DNA of 64,000 bases from Letharia columbiana (GCF_014066305.1 NW_023501121.1:62001-126000); one strand, 5' to 3'; numbered from the stretch's first letter, positions 41,675 through 51,837 are shown. Made by a program: numbers and translations. The notes: generated by a model from the letters alone, not told the origin.

Positions 41675-43281
41675 TCAGCGATTTTTCGGTACCGAAAACG
41701 TGACAGATCATCGGCCAGCTGGTTAGCCTTCGTAGATATCCAAGTGGGCACCACTATGATGTCATGAGTAGCTGCCAGCATAGCTATATCGCGCAATGGG
41801 GCCATGGCTGGCCCGTGCATAGAGGATTTGCGTAATCCATTGACGCATGCGTCGTTGTCGCAGTAGAGAACCAAGCGAGATCCTCGTAACTGATGTAGCC
41901 ACAGTTCCATCGCGTGATGGATGGCCTTCATTTCTTTGAATTGTATGTCTTTGGAACGGTGACGTGTGGCTGTTTTGATGCTGAAAACGTCTTTAAGTTG
42001 AACCGATTGGATGTGGTCGGGATGGTCGAGAATGTAACCTCCCATACCGAATTTTCCAGACGCATCGGTCCATATGTGCCACGTGACTCGACTGTCGACG
42101 TGGCGTATCAAGGCGACGCCATTCCAGTGCTTCAGGAAGGTGTCCCACCATAGTAAGTCTGCCCTCATGTCGCCTGTGATCCGTACGATCACCGCAGGCC
42201 TTCGAAGGGCATCAAAAAGTCGCCTCAAGAATGCTCTTCCTGGAATCACGACTTTGGCAGCGAAAGAGAGGAAGCCGACCGCTGACTCGAGCTCCTGATG
42301 TGAGATAGTTGCCCTTTTTAGGAGGTTTTTGACCGTGGTTCTCGCTTTGGCCAGCTTGTCCGGGGGGAGTCTCGCCTGCATGCGAATGCTATCGAATTCG
42401 ATTCCCAGGAACTCGGCTATGAAACCCACCACATCCTTCGTGTGATTAATCCGAAGGCCCAATTCGCCACACAGCTGGTCGAACTGCTGCGCGTATGCAG
42501 CTGCGTCATCACTTGGTGAAAGGATTGCGAAGAAATCGTCCAAGTAGTGGAGCACTACTTCCCATAGAAGGATGGCGATCAAGATCCAAGTAAGGGCCTT
42601 TGCGAAGAGATCGAATAGGAACGGTGACATGCGTAGTCCGAACGGTAGGTATCGTTCTTTCCAATAGCGTCCATCGCAGTTGAAACCAAGTAGCCATTGA
42701 TCCGATATAGCGACGGGTATGTGTCTGAAGGCGTCTTTGAGGTCTCTTTTGACGAATTGGGCCCTTGGGCCTTTCTGCAGCAGTGCTACTACTGCGTCAT
42801 CGTATGTAGTATATTCCAATGCGCCCCACTCCGCCTGAATACCGTCATTAACTGAGTGGCCGTGTGGGAATGAGAGGTCATGAATCCGTCTCCAACCTCC
42901 ATCGTGTTTCGGTACCAATCCGAGTGGCGAACAGACGTAATGGGGCTCGTTTTGAGGGTCAACCTCGGTCAGGCGATGCTGCTGGAGCTGTTTTTGGAGG
43001 TCCGCCGATAGTATTTGGGGTGCTTGACGTGCTGATAGGTGATTTTGATTGCGATGGGCTGGGATAGGGCCTCGAAAACCTATCTTAGCGCCCTTCCGAA
43101 GAATAGCCGAAATGGTCTTGGCAAATATCAGGTCCGGGTGATCGTTCAACCATTTGGACCAACCATCAACTATTAACGGTCCTTGGTAGGGCAAATCCGG
43201 GTCCAGTGGGTCGTACAGCGCGTACGGGAACCCCTCAGATATGCACTGCAGCGACCATGGCACCTGCGGGTGCCCTGGGAG
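41632..43281 (-). CDS. Reverse transcriptase - RNase H of the Ngaro-type element
   Basis: Open from directly after the Gag UGA (codon 43281) to the stop at 41632, in the SAME frame as Gag; there is no ATG near the start (the codon at 43263 is GTG). Counting from 43263: RT begins with SPLGLVPKHDGGWRRIHDLS (112-131), has the catalytic Asp in FVKRDLKDAF (D174), LPFGLRMSPFLFD (206-218) and the YLDD box (240-243). RNase H has D400 (WTDASGKFG), E444 (QFKEMKAIHHA), D469 (YCDNDACVNGL) and D518 (NQLADDLSRF), so all four acidic residues are present. DIRS/Ngaro RTs lack protease and integrase, as here. It makes cDNA from element RNA. The frame is intact over ~549 codons, which argues for recent function. 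Confidence 0.93.
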   Translation of the reverse strand, partial: LPGHPQVPWSLQCISEGFPYALYDPLDPDLPYQGPLIVDGWSKWLNDHPDLIFAKTISAILRKGAKIGFRGPIPAHRNQNHLSARQAPQILSADLQKQLQQHRLTEVDPQNEPHYVCSPLGLVPKHDGGWRRIHDLSFPHGHSVNDGIQAEWGALEYTTYDDAVVALLQKGPRAQFVKRDLKDAFRHIPVAISDQWLLGFNCDGRYWKERYLPFGLRMSPFLFDLFAKALTWILIAILLWEVVLHYLDDFFAILSPSDDAAAYAQQFDQLCGELGLRINHTKDVVGFIAEFLGIEFDSIRMQARLPPDKLAKARTTVKNLLKRATISHQELESAVGFLSFAAKVVIPGRAFLRRLFDALRRPAVIVRITGDMRADLLWWDTFLKHWNGVALIRHVDSRVTWHIWTDASGKFGMGGYILDHPDHIQSVQLKDVFSIKTATRHRSKDIQFKEMKAIHHAMELWLHQLRGSRLVLYCDNDACVNGLRKSSMHGPAMAPLRDIAMLAATHDIIVVPTWISTKANQLADDLSRFRYRKIADAYPQLKGLMSPLK

Positions 43282-44404
43282 TCATTCTGGCCTGGTAACA
43301 CGATTACCCAGTGGCAATTGATTGGAGGTACTCACCGCTGAGTTATGGGCTTTGGGGCACTTATCTGACGAGTGATTTTGCTGACAGATCGAACAGACAT
43401 GTGAGTAGGGGCAGCGCTCGCGAAAACAGCTACCTCTGTTGAAACTCCTGCAAATTGCAGGTCCTCCGGCTGCAACGGGCTTATTGGGGCCAGGCGCACC
43501 GGCATTTGGCTTGCTATTGCCCGCATAAGTCCCTCTGGGCACGAGAAGGTCCCTGCAGCTCTGATCGTCCGCTTCCCAGGCCTTGGGATCGTCTTGGCCA
43601 CCCTGAATGCGTGCAGTGACAAAGGCGAGGTGGTAAGCGAGGATGGAGTCAAATTTGTAGGTGAGGGGCAGCCGTAGTAGGCGAATAGCATACGCATGAA
43701 GGGCCTCATTCAAGTCTTCCTTCACGCTCATGTGGGCAAAGCGGCCGACGGCTACCGAGTACACAAGGAAGCAGTGCATCATGTGGTTATGGCCATTGAC
43801 GTCCTTATCCTCTTTGGCCGGGGTAGTGTGCATGTGGGCCAGCTTGGCGAAGTTTTTGGTCTTGAAGGTCCCGAAGAAGATTTGCTTGAAGTACTTGACG
43901 TCCACACTTCGGAACCTTTCAGCAATACTAAGAAAGGGCTTCTTACCTTCCGAGTGACGAAATGGGATCCCTCTTCTTTCCTCCCAGTCCGACTCAGAGT
44001 CGGACGAGTCCGAATCCGATGTGTCCGAGTGACGATGACGATGGCTGCGGCTGTGGCGGTGGTGGTGGCGGCGTGACTTATGAACCCGGCCCTCGTGACG
44101 ATGGCGGTGATTTCGCTCCTCTTGGACCTTGGATAGCTGGGCTATCAATTCCGCAAGGTCTACCTTGGGCCCCCCAGTAGGCGGGGGCGTTTCGTCGATC
44201 TCGTCCGGAGTAATGGTCCTCGATGGCGTTCCGGGTACGACGATCTCGTCGCGGAGGGGGAGGTGTTTTGGCCTTAGTGGCCTTTTTGGCCTTGGGGGCC
44301 TTAGGGGCCTTGTTGGCGGCGTTGGAGGTCTTTTTGGTGACCTTGGAGGCGGGTGTGACTCGTGTGGCCGCTTTTTTGGACCTGGTAGCAGCAGCGGGAG
44401 CCAT
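43282..44404 (-). CDS. Gag-like protein of the Ngaro-type element with paired zinc fingers (one frameshift)
   Basis: ATG 44404 begins an Ala/Lys-rich basic N-terminus (APAAATRSKKAATRV ... KAPKAKKATKAKTPPPP). Near 44250, at a G-rich run, the reading changes to the next frame (RDEIVVPGTPSRTITPDEID, GGPKVDLAELIAQLSKVQEE), which is open to the UGA at 43282. A His/Arg-rich stretch (RHHHRHSRSHRHRHS) and an acidic serine run (DTSDSDSSDSESDWEE) precede a helical capsid-like part (SIAERFRSVDVKYFKQIFFG ... YKFDSILAYHLAFVT). The end has a CCCH finger C-x7-C-x4-C-x3-H (CRSFNRGSCFRERCPYSH) followed at once by a C-x2-C-x3-H-x4-C knuckle (CSICQQNHSSDKC). Such fingers bind element RNA. The next codons continue in frame into RT through UGA-CUC. 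Confidence 0.85.
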
Positions 44405-44482
44405 TATGAAGTATGTAAGAGTATGGAGTGTGCTTGTGGTAGTTGAGGGCTAATGTGTATAGACTCAACTACGAAAAGAAGA

Positions 44483-44703
44483 AGAAAAATGATATGGCTC
44501 TGACAGAGACGAAATCGAATGAAGAGCCGTTGACAGGTGCAAAACAGGTGGCTATATAGCTCGTACTGGACACCTGTCCCCAACCCCTTGCCGGGGTACC
44601 AACAGGGGTACCAACAAGGGTACCAACACGAACGGCTGATCAAACAGCCACCAACGCTATGGCCTCATAATGGACCCACTAACCCACAGTCCCACTGTTG
44701 CGA
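44483..44703 (-). repeat. A1 split repeat (5' terminus)
   Basis: 221 bp, identical in wording to A2 at 40164-40384 over its length as read. It starts the element on the minus strand (tcgcaacagtgggactgtgg); the gag ATG is 79 bp inside it. Confidence 0.93.
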
Positions 44704-44772
44704 CCGGTGTCAGATTAAGCGACTTTGAAATCCGCTCTTTTATGAATTGCAAATTAAATAAGAATGCTTTTA

Positions 44773-45627
44773 TGAGTTGCAAAACCAACGAGATTGCTTG
44801 GCAAAATTGATTGCGCGCCATCTCTATTTTTTTGGTAGCCAGCCCCACCAAAATTTAATGAGAACCTACTCAAATCACTGCAATCATCAACCACCACCCC
44901 CAATCTATATTGGCGTGGATAGCTTCAACAATACGAGGATCGACGTGAACGCTGACGTTATCTAGGACGATAATACTACGCTCGGCGGGGTACTCGTTAC
45001 ACAGCGGTAGCAATTGGTCTATCAACTAGACGAGGAGATCTTCTTTGAAGTAATAGCCCTTCTTGATCTCGGTACAGGGGAGCCTTCAGTGGTGTAGGCC
45101 GGAAGAATGCTATATGTATCACCTCTTCTGATATCACCACGGTATCGAGCTGGGTCACCAATAGGAGCATATGCTATGGACCGCCACATCGTTTGCAGCT
45201 TGAAGATTACGAGGAATCACTGTGTCGCCGTAGATCTCAATATTGCGCTCCCACCGGTACCCCGTTGCGCGACTCGAATGGGCGTCTTTAGCTATTATAT
45301 TAGGTCGCCAATACGACTTAAGGAGTAGTCTGGCTCGCTGGCGAATGTGTATTTCTTTAGATAATATCGCGTATTAGCGGAGGGAGGGAGGGAGGGAGGG
45401 TAGCTATAGACATCTAGGTTAGTTAAAAATATTAAAAAAAAGAGTGTATACTTACTAGCCTGTGTCTCAAAATTATCCGATTAGGAAGTAAGATGAACTG
45501 AGAGGTAGAGACTGGTGCAATTGTTGAGAAGTACGATCTTTATAAATTTTGGTGGGGCTGGCTATCAAAAAAATAGAGATGGCGCGTAATTAATTTTGCT
45601 AAGTAATCTCGTTGGTTTTGCAACTCA
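44773..45627 (-). mobile_element. Inner Tc1/mariner-like element (TA duplication), transposase remnant
   Basis: TIRs of about 90 bp, TGAGTTGCAAAACCAACGAG ... and inverse ending ggttttgcaactca, flanked by TA at 44771-44772 and 45628-45629. TIR text (ggtagccagccccaccaaaa) resembles that of 14620-17774, so the two families are related. Confidence 0.82.
44905..45200 (-). pseudogene. Tc1/mariner-like transposase fragment (DDE domain)
   Basis: Minus-strand reading gives PIGDPARYRGDIRRGDTYSI, LPAYTTEG, then (after a small frame break) IKKGYYFKEDLLV-stop-LIDQLLPLCNEYP, then ERSIIVLDNVSVHVDPRIVE. The last is the VLDN-x-x-x-H motif carrying the second catalytic Asp of the IS630/Tc1/mariner DDE fold. 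A stop codon and frame break, and loss of the DNA-binding N-terminus and the last catalytic residue, make it non-functional. Confidence 0.8.
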
Positions 45628-46478
45628 TAATTGGCAAAGCTGATTCAGCTCCGCCTCCGACTTTTTGTTAGCGTCATTCATAGAAAATTGTAGAGAACGT
45701 ACTTGCCACTCTTGCAATAGCCACTGTCGTCTGCTACCTCAGTTGGACATTCGTGATACCGAAGCTAGTGGGTATACACGCTTTTCCTGGTGTTTTGCCT
45801 CTGACTTAGGCGTGTAATAGCCACATCGCCAGCCCTTGCTCCGGACGCGATGCCACCATTCAGAAAGAATCCCTCTGTACGCCAGCGTGCCCAACTCTTG
45901 CTCGAATCCCACTGGCGACCTGAAGCCGTTTCTGAAGCATGCAATCGATGTTAGTGGCTGTGATAGATTTGCGGTGGAGTATTTCAAGCAGAGCACTGCA
46001 GGCTACATATTTGACGGCGAAATTGAGGTATTTGAACGAGATTTGGAGTATTTGACTATGGAGATAATAGAGTAGTTACAATGAAATACTACGTAATATC
46101 AATCAAAATCCTCCACCTTCTCTTATGACCTTCTCCCTAACCTAATCGTTCCAGAGCATAAGCATGCTGGTAAGTCGGAGTGGGCTGGTACAAGAGTGGC
46201 AAGTACGTTCTCTACAATTTTCTATGAATGGCGCTAACAAAAAGTCGGAGGCGGAGCTGAATCAGCTTTGCCAAGCATTCTTATTTAATTTGCAATTCAT
46301 AATTTAACTAGTCGTTTAGCTAGCCGTCTCGCTTAACGAGACGAAGCTCTCATCGCTTTCGCGATCACCATCGTCTATAGAGTCTTCGTTATTGTTCAGG
46401 CCTTTAGGACTCCTAACTGAGAGCCCCGTCTTTTCTACCAGATTTAGGATTTTGAGTAGGGGGGGATGTATTAGTGTT

Positions 46479-47559
46479 TTAGTGCTCGCAAACAGTGAGG
46501 CCATACAGAAATAACGTATGCACAAGTAGATATGTAGATATATGATTGGGCATATCCAACACTGGGGCAGCTAAGACCTTTCTGGACATCTGGACATGCA
46601 AATAACCCCGAAAAAGGCCCCCCAGCGCTAGAAAAACTCCCAAAACAACCCAAGACGTCGTCCAAAGAGGGCGAAGGCCTCGAGGACGCCCCCTCTGCGG
46701 AAGGACTGGCCTGAATATTAGCCCTCAACACCAAGTGACGTCAGCACCTCGCGGAGGTTGCTGGTGACGGCCTTCCCAGCTGGAATAGCGGCGCATCAGG
46801 TGGGGCTTCCCACCTGATGTAAGGCTTTGACGCGCATGCGTCATCGCCCGATGCAATAGCCCAAATGGCTGGAATGGCTGGGATATCCCAATGACTGCGG
46901 TAGCCTGGAATATGGCTGTGGTAGTTGGACTGAGATATCCCCATGGCTGCTGTAGCCTAAATAGCTGGGATAGTTGAAATATCCCCATGGCTGCGGTAGC
47001 CTAAACAGCGGAAATAACTGAAATATCCACATGGCTGCGATAGCCCAAATAGCTGAAATGGCTGAAATAACTGAAATACTCAAATAGCTGCGATGCCTGA
47101 GATAGCCAATTTAGCTGAAATGGCTACATACCTATATAGCTACAATAGCTGACTATCCTTATAGCCGTGTGGCTTCAGTAGCTGAAATGACTGAAATTTC
47201 AAAATAGCTGCGATAGCTGAGGTGAATAGTTATAGGTGGAATGGCTGAAGTGTGTATCCAAATGGTAGTTGCATGGTCGCATGGCCGTACGGCTGCAATG
47301 GCTGGAATGGCTCCAATGGCTGACATGGCTTCAATGGGTGAATAGCTGCATGATATCTATGTGACTGCAATAGCCTCAAATAGTTGGTATGCTGGACAAT
47401 TCCATATGGCTGGAAATGGCTGAGTAGCCCCATGGCCGCATGGCTGCAATAGGGCTGAAATAGGGCTGAAGTATCCATGTGACTGCAGTGGCCTCAAATA
47501 GCTGGAATGGCTGAATAGCTTCATGGCCGCATGGCTGAATTAGCCGAAATATCCTTTCG
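46479..47559 (-). mobile_element. Truncated Ngaro 3' end fused to 44-bp minisatellite, unit 1
   Basis: Read on plus coordinates: B repeat (46479-46642), a short YR-coding remnant (46643-46856; minus frame includes APPDAPLFQL-type text), minisatellite (46857-47210), then a ~260-bp tail (about 47211-47475: aaatggtagttgcatggtcg ... aatagggctgaaatagggct) plus ~85 bp. The next unit begins immediately. On the minus strand the order is tail - satellite - YR remnant - B end, so the B end lies at the 3' side as in the intact element. A-type repeats are absent. Confidence 0.75.
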
Positions 47560-50345
47560 TTAGTGCTCGCAAACAGTGAGGCCATACAGAAAACAACGCA
47601 TGCACAAGTAGATATGTAGATAGATGATTGGGCATATCCAACACTGGGGCAGCTGAGACCTTTCTGGACATGCAAATAGTCCAAAAAAAAAGGCCCCCCA
47701 GCGCTAGAAAAACTCCCAAAACAACCCAAGACGTCGTCCAAAGAGGGCGAAGGTCTCGAGGAGGACTCCTGACGGTACCTACTGCAGCAAGCAGTAGGTG
47801 CGCGGACGGGCTGGAAGGTGCTGGTGCCGTAGTGAATGATAGGTAGGCTGGGTGAGTGACGAAAAGGCGGTAGGAATCGCCGGCGTCACGTGCTGATATT
47901 GGAGCCCCTCTGCGGAAGGACTGGCCTGAAAAGTGGCCCTTAACACCTAGTTGTAGCCCCTCTGCGGAAGGACTGGCCTGAATAATAACCCTCAATAATG
48001 ACCCTCAATACCAAGATGCAGCCCCTCTGCGGAAGGACTGGCCTGAATAATGGCCCTCAACACCAAGTTGCAGCCCCTCTGCGGAAGGACTGGCCTGAAT
48101 CATGGCCCTCGGTGGGGCTTCACACCTGATGTAAGGCTTTGACGCGTATGCGTCATCGCCCGATGCAACAGCCCAAATGGCTGGAATAGATGAAACATCT
48201 CCCTGGCTGCGGTAGCCCAAATAGTCGGAGTGACAAGGACGTCCCATAGCTGCGATAGCCCAATTAGCTGGAATGGCTGGGATATCCCAATGGCTGCGGT
48301 AGCCCAGTTAGATGGAATATGGCAGTGGTAGTTCGACTGAGATATCCCCATGGCTGCGGTAGCCCAAATGTCTGAAATAACTGAGACATCCCATGGCTGC
48401 GATAGCCCAATAGCTGAGATATCCCTGTGGCTGCGATAGCCCAAATGGCTGGAATAGCTGAAACATCTCCATGGCTGCGATAGCTGAGATATTCCTGTGG
48501 CTGCGATAGCCCAAATGGCTGGAATAGCTGAGACATCTTCATGGCTGCGGTAGCCCAAATAGCTGGGATAGCTGAAATATCCCCATGGCTGCGGTAGCCC
48601 AAGTAGCTGAAATAACTGGGACATCCCCATGTCTGCGATAGTCCAAATAGCTGAAATAGCTGGGACATCTCCGTGGTTGCGATAGCCCGAATAGCTGAAT
48701 TGGCTGGGATATCTCCATGGCTGCGATAGCCCAAATAGCTGAAATCACTGAGACATCTCCAAGGCTGCGGTAGCCCAAATAGCTGAAGTAACTGAGACAT
48801 CTCCATGGCTGCGGTAGCCCAATTAGCTGAAGTAACTGAGACATCTCCATGGCTGCAGTAGCCCAAGTAGCTGAATTAACTGGGACATCCCCATGTCTGC
48901 GATAGGTCAAGTAGCTGAGATAGCTGGGACATCTCCATGGTTGCGATAGCCCGAATAGCTGAAATGGCTGGGACATCTCCAAGGTTGCGGTAGCCAAAAT
49001 AGCTGAAGTAACTGAGACATCTCCATGGCTGCGGTAGCCCAATTAGCTGAAGTAACTGAGACATCTCCATGGCTGCGGTAGCCCAATTAGCTGGACTAGC
49101 TGAAATTCCCCCTGGCTGCGATAGCTTAACCAGCTGAAATAACTGAGACATCTCCATCGCTGCGGTAGCCCAATTAGCTGGAATCGTTGAGACCTCTCCA
49201 TGGCTGCGGTAGCCCGATTAGCTGAAATCCTGAGACATCTCCATGGCTGCGATAGCTGAGATACCCTTGTGGCTGCGGTAGCCCAAATAGCTGAAGTAAC
49301 TGAGACATCTCCATGGCTGCGATAGCCCAAACGGCTGGAAAAGCTGAGACATCTCCATGGCTGCGATAGCCCAAATGGCTGAAATAACTGGGACATCCCC
49401 ATGTCTGCGATATTCCAAATAGCTGAAATGGCTGGGACATCTCTATGGTTGCGGTAGCCCGGACAGCTGAAATGGCTGGGACATCTCCATGGTTGCGATA
49501 GCCCGAATAGCTGGAATGACTGAAACATCCCCGTGGCTGCGATAGCTGAAGTAGCTGGATATGACTGCGGTAGTTCAAATAGCTGAAATGACTGGGATAG
49601 CCCAAATAGCTGGAATAGCTGAGACATCTCCAAGGCTGCGGTAGCCCAAATAGCTGGAATAGCTGAGACATCTCCGTGGCTGCGATAGCCCAAATAGCTG
49701 AAATGACTGGGATAGCCCAAATAGCTGGAATAGCTGAGACATCTCCAAGGCTGCAATAGCTCAAATAGCTGAAATAGCTGAAATAGCTGAAATAGCCACA
49801 TGGCTGCGATAGCCGAAATAGTTGAAATAGCTGAAATAGCTGCAATGATTGAAAACATCCACATGGCTGCAATAGCTCAAATAGCTGACATGGCTGCAAT
49901 AGCCCAAATAGCTGAAATAGCCACATGGCTGCAATAGCTCAAATAGCTGAAATAGCTGAAATAGCTGAAATAGCGACATGGCTGCGATAGCCGAAATAGC
50001 TGAAATAGCTGCAATGATTGAAAACATCCACATGGCTGCAATAGCCTAACTAGCTGAAGTGACTGAAATATCAATGTAGCTGCGATAGCTGAGGTGAATA
50101 GTTGTAGGTGGAATGGCTGAAGTGTGTATCCAAATGGTAGTTGCATGGTCGCATGGCCGTACGGCTGCAAATGGCTGGAATGGCTCCAATGGCTGACATG
50201 GCTTCAATGGGTGAATAGCTGCATGATATCTATGTGACTGCAATAGCCTCAAATAGCTGGTATGCTGGACAATTCCATATGGCTGATATGGCTGGAAATG
50301 GCTGAGTAGCCTCATGGCCGCATGGCTGCAATAGGGCTGAAATAG
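47560..50345 (-). mobile_element. Truncated Ngaro 3' end fused to 44-bp minisatellite, unit 2
   Basis: Same plan as unit 1 but longer: B repeat (from 47560), B1-side sequence with ggtctcgaggaggactcctg (about 47751), YR remnant reading FRRGAPISARDAG on the minus strand, then three to four small tandem copies of cagcccctctgcggaaggac (47900-48110), a YR box fragment, the minisatellite (48170-50080) and the same tail (50083-50345). Direct tandem arrangement of two such units suggests duplication or repeated insertion at the same end. Confidence 0.75.
48170..50080 (-). repeat. 44-bp minisatellite array
   Basis: About forty imperfect units; minus-strand unit approximately atggagatgtctcagctatt + tcagctatttgggctaccgc + agcc. 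Because 44 is not a multiple of 3 and no frame of the unit has a stop, all three minus-strand frames stay open for hundreds of bases, giving apparent proteins rich in SQLFQLFGLPQPW, SYFSYLGYRSHGD and SAIPAIWAIAAM. These are frame products of one repeat, not genes. A shorter array is at 46857-47210. Confidence 0.9.
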
Positions 50346-50770
50346 GGCTGGAATAGTCGCCACAGCTTGACTGGGGCTAGTGAGGGAGAGGCACAGCACA
50401 CACTTATGGCAGGATAGCCGAGATTGCCATGTTGGAAGAGCCTTAAATAGGCGGCGTCCCCCCGTTTCTTGCTCTTCATTAGGGGCTATCAAAGTTCTTC
50501 TCGTCACAAAAAGAGGTTTTTTGGACTTTTCCCAGCCCTACCCGCGCCTATGTTTTTTTAAAAAAGCGTTTTCTTGAACTTAGCAACTCCAGGCCTTCTA
50601 CCTTCAACTGTAGAGGGAGTTTTCCTAGGGCTGAGCTTCATAGTGTACACGCTGTCTGCGAGCGTAGCCTGTCTATACGTATAGCGCGCCATCTGCTTGC
50701 CAAGGCTAATTCTGCGGCGGCTGGGCCTTAGGAAAGAAGCCAATCTCATTTAGGGCCCCTTCTGCAGACG
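50346..50770 (+). repeat. Dispersed repeat family X, copy 2
   Basis: ggcacagcacacacttatgg, aggataaccgag-like text, ggttttttggacttttccca, gtagagggagttttcctagg; relatives at 7761-8062 (opposite strand) and 51285-51570. Its right edge runs into a 6118-type TIR (gggccccttctgcag at 50754). Confidence 0.7.
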
Positions 50771-51284
50771 CCTATTTTCGAAATAACCCTCTTTTTCCGC
50801 GCATTTCCCAGCTCACCATGTTTTCCAGGCCACCGATTTTGTAACTGTATTTCGCACCTATTTTCGCTTAGGTTTTGGAGAATCAATCCGTCTATTCTAC
50901 ATCATCACAAACCTACCTAGGGATATTCTAACAGCCTGCATCAGCTATCTACTAAGAACTGCCAAGAATAGTGGACATCATAATGACTCGATATTCAGGT
51001 ATTAATCGTTTTGCTTCAGATTTGAAGCGGTGTCTGCTCTCTTGGGCCAAGACGACTGTTATTGTATCTTTCTCGGAACCGTTTTTATCCTCCATAGGCC
51101 CCATATCATAGGCAATGTAGTTAACGGTCCGGTAGACTACTATTGCGAGCAGCTCATTTGAGGCAAGAAGGGAAAAATAGTTACTATCTATAAGTAGCCA
51201 AAGCCTGATAAGGGTAGCTATTAAAGAACTAGTAGCTTATGGTACATGTTTAATGCTAGAAGAAGTAGAATGGTAATTTTTACG
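50771..51284. other. Non-coding stretch related to the interior of 6118-6819
   Basis: Begins with TIR-like aaataaccctc, later has atatcataggcaatgtagtt resembling 6460-6480. No gene is visible. Confidence 0.4.
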
Positions 51285-51570
51285 TAGCCCCTATTCTTGC
51301 GCTTCTCGCCGCAAGAAAGAGGTTTTTGGACTTTTCCAACCCACCCGCGCCTATGTTCTTTTTGGCGTTTTCTTGTACTTAGACTCCTAGGTCTTCTACT
51401 TTACGTAGAGGGAGTTTTTTCAGGGCTGAGCTGCATAGTGGTACCGCTGTCTGCGTGCGGCGCTGTCTGCGTAGCGGCTGGGCCTATGTGGTACCCTAGC
51501 CAATCATCATTTAGAACTCATTGTGCGTGTAGTTTTCATGGGACGTTACGCGAGACAGCACTAGTCCTCA
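51285..51570 (+). repeat. Dispersed repeat family X, copy 3
   Basis: cccctattcttgcgcttctc, ggtttttggacttttccaac, gtagagggagttttttcagg, atcatttagaactcattgtg, acgcgagacagcactagtcc; matches copies 1 and 2. 51571-51837 after it shows no gene. Confidence 0.7.
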
Positions 51571-51837
51571 AGAAGGAAGGTGTGGCGCGATCGTCGATCT
51601 GGAAGGAACTTCTTGGCAGGTGGCGAAAGCTCGGCGACTTCAGCATAAAGTAGGCTGACGACGTCGTCGGGTAGGCGACCGGAGGATTTCTTAGGAAAGG
51701 AAGGTTTGTAAGGAAAGAAAGCAGCTGCTTCGGAAGTGTATGTACCGAAGCTGTTCTTGTAGCGTAGCGGAAGACTTTGTCGAAGGATTGTGGTGCTTGT
51801 CAGGAAATGACAGGCTTGGTTACCGGATCTCTTGGTG

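Larger units (their letters stand above)
39942..44703 (-). mobile_element. Complete Ngaro-type tyrosine-recombinase retrotransposon with split direct repeats
   Basis: On the minus strand the order is A1 (44703-44483), gag, RT-RNase H, YR, B1 (40548-40385), A2 (40384-40164), a 58-bp spacer, B2 (40105-39942). A1 and A2 are 221 bp and effectively identical; B1 and B2 are 164 bp. This A1-ORFs-B1A2B2 plan is diagnostic of the Ngaro/VIPER group within the DIRS order, which integrates with a tyrosine recombinase instead of an integrase and makes no target duplication. Length 4762 bp. The near-identity of the repeats implies recent activity; the element shows no RIP. Degraded or truncated relatives lie at 4700-5100, 46479-46860 and 47560-48170. 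Confidence 0.93.
44743..46299. mobile_element. Mariner-like element with ~110-bp TIRs, its left TIR split by a second mariner-like element
   Basis: Flanked by TA (44741-44742; 46300-46301). The right TIR (about 46195-46299) reads inward tgaattgcaaattaaataag, aatgcttggcaaagctgatt, cagctccgcctccgac, ending near caagagtggcaagtacg. The left TIR has the same text but is broken after aagaatgct at 44770, resuming at 45630 (attggcaaagctgattcagc) on the far side of the inner element. The interior 45716-46194 holds an 86-codon minus-strand frame (45996-45739) of no known family. Without the inner element it is about 700 bp and non-autonomous. Confidence 0.8.

Noticed and set aside
45739..45996. 86-codon minus-strand frame as a gene
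   Set aside because: Lies inside the short non-autonomous mariner-like element; no homology recognised and no supporting context.
48170..50080. CRISPR-like regular repeat
   Set aside because: Units are contiguous and diverged with no unique spacers, in a eukaryotic repeat region without cas genes.
46725..50170. Many minus-strand frames of 60-273 codons (SQLFQLFGLPQP-type)
   Set aside because: Explained by the 44-bp minisatellite shifting through all three frames.
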